From assembly GCA_012295275.1 (NCBI GenBank), contig CM022679.1, positions 12,671,415-12,735,414 on the forward strand: a DNA stretch of 64,000 bases. The letters are read 5' to 3'. The position numbers were made by a program, and so were the translations under genes. The stretch comes from Chrysomallon squamiferum. Its lineage: Eukaryota > Mollusca > Gastropoda > Neomphalida > Peltospiridae. Each line of letters opens with the position of its first letter. The stretch's first letter is position 1. Shown here piece by piece: positions 34,995 through 64,000 of the stretch. The notes below the pieces were generated by a model. The model did not search any database, was not told the origin of the DNA, and saw only the letters and a program-made list of their open reading frames with translations.

Positions 34995-37229
34995 GAATAC
35001 TTTCTGAGAGTTGTTAGTTAATGTAAAACTCACAACAATAAAATATATGGAAAATATTAATTTTGTTCATTTTAACAAGATTTAAATAAAATTATAAACT
35101 GTGTATAATGAAATAAAGGCCTGTCAAAACCCGAGTGAGTGAACTATCATAAAGATCTGACAGTTACAAATCAGTATCAAGTTGCTGTATTATTGCAAAG
35201 TAAAATGGTGTATTATTATGCACTGTTAAATACAAAAGGAAAACAAAACATTGAGAGATCTTTATGCATCTTGACCCACTAATAATCTATCTATCCAATC
35301 CACATTTCCTGTAGCTAAATGAATGATTATTTGATAACAGCGTAGCACAGGGAAATAAAAAATAGAAACAATTATAAAGAAGAAAATACTTCAGTGAATG
35401 GGTGTGTTTTATAAACAATCACAGAACTATTTAATAACAAAACAATTAAGCATAATCATTTAACAGTTTCAAGTTGGTTTGCACAAATAACTTTGCATTA
35501 AATTATTACAATAGCTGTATGGTAAATATATGATTTTATTCTGAAAGTGTAAAATGCATTATAGACCTATATTTGTATTTCCATACCATTATAAACCCTG
35601 ATTATATTAATAAATATGTACATCTTACAAAATGAAAATATAATCTCTTTCTCAATTTTGATAACAATAAAATCTCAAAAATAAGATGTTTATAAATTAT
35701 ATATATATATATATATTTTTAAATAAATTAACTATTTAGAAACTAATATATATATAGATATGAATAAAATTTTAAAAAGTTAGAATGAGTTATACATTAA
35801 GTATTTTATCCAGTAGATTAATTAATTATTCTTTCTCGAAGGAGTAAAACAGATCTATAGAAATGGAGTCAATTAATACTTCCGTCTGGTGAAATATATA
35901 ATACTAAAATTCAGGCAACGTTCTCAGAACACACAAACTACTGTACACTTTCCAACTGTACTAAGGTAACTCTTAATTTCAGAGACAAAATAATCAAAAC
36001 ATCTCGTCTTTCTCTTGACAAATCAGCAGAAACAACAAGCTAATAAAATTGTGTGTTAGACAAAAGGGTTGTGTTTCTGGCAACCTGACAAAGCATTTAA
36101 TTTTATTCATTATGCTAAAAATATATGCATGCTAAACTTCAGACTGTTTTGATTATCAGTATCTGTATTAAAATAATCAGCACATGACAAAAATCATGTT
36201 AGATTCAGCTTAAAATTCAGATTGTACTAAACTCCAAATTTTCATTTTTTCATAGATATCATTTGTACAAAATTGGTATTTGACCGAAAAAAGTAATCTT
36301 GAATAGGTCATGTTTTTTTTCAGTATATTAAAGAAAAATTTACAAACTAATCCAGTTTTTAAATTATTATTACTTTTTATTTATTTATTTATTTTTTTTT
36401 TGAATATACAATATTATGCAAGAAACCAAATTGAAAAATCTCATTTAAGAGGTTATGAAATGCACCAAACCTTTTATTTAAAGGATTAAAATTTTAAACA
36501 AAACAAAACAAAACAAGTTATTTTTAAATAATTTTTCAGCTGTATCAGCCAAGATAACTATATTCTGATTCTAAAGCCATTTGCTAAAATACAAAAATGC
36601 AGGATTAGAAATTAAATCTGGAAATTATTTTCATTTCATATATCACTTTTACTGACATGAAATATTTTATGTCATTTAAAATCTATAACTATACATTAAT
36701 AAAAAACAAAAACAAAACAACAACAAACAGTCATCATCTAATTTATGCTGGTAGTTAAGATTATGTGGTTTTAGAAAATAATTCCAGCTAATTTAATGGT
36801 TTTGATTTACTAATCTTTGAAAGTCAAAAAATATTTCTACATGATATAAAACTGGTTAAAACCTATGACATAATAAAAGAGAGAGAGTGAGAGTAAACAA
36901 GCATGGGTACATCACTATACAATATAGAAAACTTTCAACAAACAGTAAAATGTAAACCTTTAAGTTTACATTCTTCTCATTCAACAATTAATAATGAACA
37001 AAAAAAAAAGGAATTAAAACTTGAAAAAAAAAAAAAAAAAATGAAGTGGGCACACAAGGAGTATTACATCACAGATATAAAGCACCATGTTAACATTATG
37101 GTATAGCAATGGCTACACTTTTGAAATTAGTAAAAGACCCTTTCCATGTGATGGTTTCTCATCACCAGTGTTTTAAAACTAATAAATAAATATGTTACTA
37201 TTTGTATACCAATTTCAGAATTAAAAAAG

Positions 37230-37265
<36 letters not shown>

Positions 37266-37644
37266 CTGGGAGGTATGCTTCAAAGAATTTCAACAATAAT
37301 AATACTTAAGTTACATTATATGTTGTAAAATTTATTAAATTAAAGACTGATCTCTTCCATTCATAATTTTTATGAAAAATCTATGAGATGTTAATTTACT
37401 TAGTTGTTCATCTGATGTTTGTGTCTGTCTAGTAAAATACTGAAACATAATATTTATGAATACCCTGTCTACAGGGTATGTTAGTTGAAATAACAATCAG
37501 TTATTTGATTTCAAACATGCATTCCTTTTCAATGTTATTTCCCATTTTCATTTTGACTAATTTAATACTTAACCCTCTGGTTACTTTCTTTTAAATTTTA
37601 TTCATTTATTTCTTATTTTCTTCTTATTATTATTATCATTCTAT

Positions 37645-37675
<31 letters not shown>

Positions 37676-39659
37676 TTATTTATTTTATTATTACTGGTAT
37701 TGTTATTTCATAGTAATAATATCATCATAACAGTATAAAGATATCTTAATGGAAATTAGATAGCTGTATTTTCCAAACAAATATATCACCATCACCAAAT
37801 CAGATATATACACATGACAAAGTTTACACACAAATAAAGTATATGCTGTAGTTATTCCTATTACATATGTCTTAAAAAGTAAATAGAAATTAAAAGGAGC
37901 AAAAACAATATAATTAGACAAAATGGAATAATAAGTAGTAAATGTTTAACAATAATGTAAAAATGAGTAAATAACAAGATATGATTAAAAATCATCATGA
38001 AAAGGGTCTGGTGAATGTAAGTGACAATAATTACAGAATATTCAGTAAACTATAAAACATCTGACTATGTATATATTACACTGCACTACATGCATTTGTT
38101 AATAACTATGTAGATAAATATAAAAAGAAAACAAAAATCCAGATAATGTACACAATGATTAAAAAGTAAAATAGTTTATATATATATATAAATTTAAAAG
38201 AGATTCATATTCTTGGTTTGAGTTCAAAACATTGCAAAAAAACTTTTTATGCTAATATGTGTCATTTGTGTATGTGTACATGTGTATTTCAATCTTTATA
38301 AAATTACTGTAATATAAAACTGGAAGAAAATGTCTGACATGCTTTTAACTAGCCAATTAGCATCATTTCCATTGTCTGAAAAAAAAAAAAAAAAAAAAAT
38401 CTTTTGCTGGATTAAATCTGGATTAAATTGTTATAATAAAAAAAAAAGAAGAAAAAAAAAAAATTTCTACAAAATACTGTCTTCAGATGATGATATTCAT
38501 TGTTAATTGTTGGAAAACAGTGGTGTTTGGATCATTGTTGTTTCTAATAACAAAAAAAACAAACAAACAAACAAAGCTAGTCTATTTAGCAGCCTCAGAT
38601 CAACAATCTTTTTAACACACGCTATGTACACTAAAATATGATGAGAGCATTTGCTAACCACTTTAACAGTGAATTTTAAATACAGATATGTAGCATCTTA
38701 TATACTAGTACCATATGTATATAAATACAAAATAGTGCTCAAACACAGCAGAATAATATACGACATTCTTGATCTTTTAGAATTAACACAGTATTTTAGA
38801 TCTTCATAAATATTTCTGAACTTTTATGTTTAACAATAGTGGACAATTGTTTTGAACGAAAATAAAATGTTACTATTATTATTATCATCATCATTATCAT
38901 TATTATATTATATGTGTTATGTCCAGTAGTGATTAAATCTTACACAAACATGTATCATCGTTTCTGCTCAATGGTGGATATATGTATATAGCACTGTAAA
39001 ATATTTGTCATCTTTCATGACCATTATATACATAATATGGTTTTATACCTATCTTTAATAATATACAAAAAACAAGAATTACTTTTCTTACTGGTCTGTA
39101 TTCTCAGTAAGCTGTAACTATATTTCTTCAAACAGTTGTAGGCTTTTTTCTTGAAAAATCTAAATATTTCTCTGTACTGCATTATTTAATTTTGATGTTA
39201 CTTGTAAAGATAATGTGATATATAATTAAATAGAAAAGGTCCCATATGATAAACTATAATCTGCTAGACACTGCACCAAATAATTTTCAGAGGAAAAAAA
39301 TGATCTGACAAAGAATATGCTTGTGAGAGTCCAATTCAAATATAAAAACATATATTGTTTAAAGATGAGTTAGAAATATGAGTTGATTTCTGACATTTTA
39401 AAAATAGTATTAAAAATGTAATAAAGGTTTCAGATTCAGCATTAAACCTATTTGTGCTTGTTATTTTAATTCTCATTAACAAATTTAATTCCACTTCATG
39501 CAGAGATTTAACTTTCTAAAACCAATCTAATCAATTTTTCACTGTTGAAACCTTTTAAAATTATAATGAGATTCTATTTATTCTTGTATGATAAAAGAAC
39601 TATCATCAAATTTGAAACTGAGGAATTCTGCAATATTTACCATTAATTTTTTTTTTTTT
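34995..39659. other. AT-rich region between the TA array and the PKC 3' end
   Basis: This 4.7-kb stretch is downstream of the minus-strand PKC gene and may include its 3' UTR. It holds a poly-A run (about 37225-37262), a (TTTA)n run (about 37643-37680), TA runs (35699-35716, 38176-38189) and a second poly-A (38380-38399). I find no supported exon. Confidence 0.6.
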
Positions 39660-40240
39660 TTTTACAATTTTCATGTCAAAATAAATTGTTAAAAACAATG
39701 TATCACTTTAAAGTTATAAATGTTTTTCATGTCAAAATCTGTTTGGTTAATAAAAATATCATTTTTTAAGTTAAAGTTATAATTCTTTTCAAGTCAAACT
39801 CTGTTGGGTTAATAACAATGTATCATTTTTAAGTTAAAGTTATATATTTTTCAAGTCAAAATTTGTTGGGTTAATGTTAGACATTTTCCAGGCAAAAATA
39901 CATTTTATACATTTTTCAGAACAAAATCCATTATGGTAGTAAATAAATTTCATTTTTAGGTTAATGTTTACATACTTTTTGGGAACAAAATCCATAGTGG
40001 TTAATAAAATACAAAGGATAAAGTGTATAATTTTGAAATAACACAATTCATTCAACAAATATGTATAAATGTTTTGGTTAAGGTTTATACACTTTTAAGC
40101 ACAAAATCCTCTTTGTTAGTAAGTGTTTTTTTTCATTTCATTTTCAGGTTAAAATTAAAATACTTTTTAAGAACAAAATCAACTTTGTTATTAAATAAAT
40201 ATAATTTTTAGGTTAAAATTCATACATTTTTCAGAATTAA
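39660..40240. repeat. Degenerate tandem repeat of about 60 bp next to the PKC distal last exon
   Basis: About nine diverged copies share the landmarks (c)acaaaatc..(g)tt..gttaataa and ttt(t)taagttaaagttata / tttttaggttaa. The copies are 50-65 bp apart. The array lies 200 bp beyond the distal PKC stop codon on the transcribed strand, so it is probably in the 3' UTR. Confidence 0.7.
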
Positions 40241-40448
40241 ATCCGCTTTAACAAATATGTAAAGTTTGGCCTTTTTAAATTCTTCTTTTTTTTTTAGGCC
40301 AATATTTATATATTTTCCACTCCATATGTTAACAAATATTTTGTTATCATCTTAAAACAGCTCCAACAGAGGCTGGAGACGTTGTCTGGTATGCTGTTGG
40401 CAAGTGATGCCGATGTTGCTAAAGGGTTGATGGGTGTATGAGGCAGCA

Positions 40449-62532
<22,084 letters not shown>

Positions 62533-62729
62533 CTGCAACACAATGAACAATAACACTGAGATTTGTATGTAAGAATTTGCTTATATTAATTTAGAAAAAG
62601 GAAAGGTTAAAAAACAAGATTGGGTTTGTGTTTTAGACAAACAGAACAGACACATAGACAGATGTATTTATTTAAATTTCCATTTACACACATACACACA
62701 AACTACATACATATATATATATATATACA

Positions 62730-62762
<33 letters not shown>

Positions 62763-64000
62763 GTACATCCACCTATATATGTATATATACAAAAGCCAAT
62801 ACACACATACATGTACATAAACATACACATACTTACATAGATACTTACATGCATACATAATTATATACACGCACATACGCATACAAACACAAATGCATAA
62901 ACATACAAATAAACACAGATGATACATATAAAGAAATAAAGAAAGACAGAAACAGTATAAGGTTGTTGCCTGTATGCATAATAATCAGTCATCCATTTTT
63001 AAAAGGTGTGATTATGATACTCAGCTTAAGTATACTTTACTGAATGTACAAATATAACTAAAATAGGTTCAGAACTGTGTAATATAAATTTACTGTAATA
63101 TTATTTTATGATGTTTGTCATTAGCAAACAACAATTTGTTTCAAAAGTGCACATTTTCTTACTGATCAAACAATGTCAGAATATTCACTGACATTAAGTC
63201 ATTTATAATGAGAATACAAAAACAGCATTCAAGAGAATTACAGTGTTTGTCCATCCCATAATAACTATGAAAGTTTCCATACAGAAACCTAAGAATTAAA
63301 AACTTGTATATCACACATAGTCATTTAATATGACATTTTCCATCCAGCTTCACTGCTAACAAATACATATGGTCATTGAACCCTTATTTTTATTTTTTCT
63401 GCATTATTACTTTTAAAATATTATATCAAGTGACAGAATGAGACAGTATCAGGTGTCCTGCATGGAATTTTCCTCTCTGGAAAGTAATAATGTGAGGAAA
63501 CTGTAAGCAATATAACACTGGAGTAGGACACAATAATGATAGATTGTTTTGTGTGTGGGGTAATAAACTGCTTCTGGTGGCAGTAGCTAATGGAACCATA
63601 TCATTAGCCCTGTTGATGATGTACTCCAGCAATTCAGTTTATAACACTCTGTGATGTGACAGAAGTAAACACCAAACTCACACGTCTATCACATAAAACA
63701 GACACTGACATACATATTATAAAATTTTAATTTAAAAAATAAGAAAAAGCCAGTCTTGCAGAAAGACACACCAACATACACACGAATGCAACAACAACAA
63801 CAAAGAAAAGACAGCAAACAACTTACATTAACAATTTATAAATTCATCTACATTAACTTTTTTGAACTCAGAGCATTTTTCTATCCAGCTTATAAGAATA
63901 CAACATTTAATACAATTTTTAAAAGAAGATAATGGTAATACAATAATATAAAAGCATGAAACTACATAAAATATTAAATACAATGTTCATGATTAAATTT
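62533..64000 (-). other. PKC intron, runs off the right edge
   Basis: TA/CATA repeats (62705-62760) are followed by CA-rich DNA. A GC-richer stretch at about 63439-63655 is flanked by a 9-bp direct repeat (GTGACAGAA at 63430 and 63656). I do not see the glycine-loop exon. Confidence 0.6.
62705..62760. repeat. (TA)n / (CATA)n compound repeat
   Basis: A TA run passes into CATA units. Confidence 0.9.

Overview
The window is AT-rich, intron-rich animal DNA. It has long introns with canonical GT/AG borders, very many microsatellites (TA, CA, AAT, AAAT, CT), degenerate minisatellites and decayed DNA transposons. Nothing prokaryotic, viral or organellar is visible. The protein sequences are bilaterian. 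A mollusc or other lophotrochozoan would fit, but that is inference only: no diagnostic marker gene is present.

Layout. (1) About 1.8-19.8 kb, plus strand: most of a heparan-alpha-glucosaminide N-acetyltransferase gene (HGSNAT, lysosomal heparan sulfate catabolism). The first, signal-peptide exon(s) are not in the window. I can place 17 coding positions by splice borders and continuous reading frame, and two of these exist twice. The exon carrying the conserved luminal histidine and the WNG..ADLVFPW core is present as two 108-nt versions (11978-12085 and 13325-13432). The final exon is present as two 176-nt versions, each with its own stop (18719-18894 and 19623-19798). A degenerate transposon with terminal inverted repeats (6627-9003) sits in the largest intron. 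(2) 26.8-30.0 kb, minus strand: a three-exon gene for a trans-Golgi network membrane protein of the TGN38/TGN46 (TGOLN2) type, recognised by its transmembrane segment and YKKL sorting tail. Its ectodomain carries a coding 27-bp minisatellite. (3) 30.0-40.4 kb: intergenic DNA or 3' UTR, with a pogo/Tigger transposase relic (about 31.2-31.5 kb) and a TA array of about 570 bp (34.4-35.0 kb). (4) 40.4-62.5 kb, minus strand: the kinase domain and C-terminus of a conventional protein kinase C. Its regulatory C1/C2 part lies beyond the right edge. The C-terminal V5 region is encoded by two alternative last exons (49642-49788 and 40449-40601), the same architecture as vertebrate PKC beta I/II.

The three genes have unrelated jobs (lysosomal glycan degradation, TGN trafficking, signalling). 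HGSNAT and the TGOLN2-like gene converge tail to tail. The best candidate for something undescribed is the double exon duplication in HGSNAT, which could give up to four isoforms differing at the active site and at the last membrane segment. Two single-base frame breaks in short homopolymers (HGSNAT exon 14 and the TGOLN2-like exon 2) look more like assembly errors than gene death.
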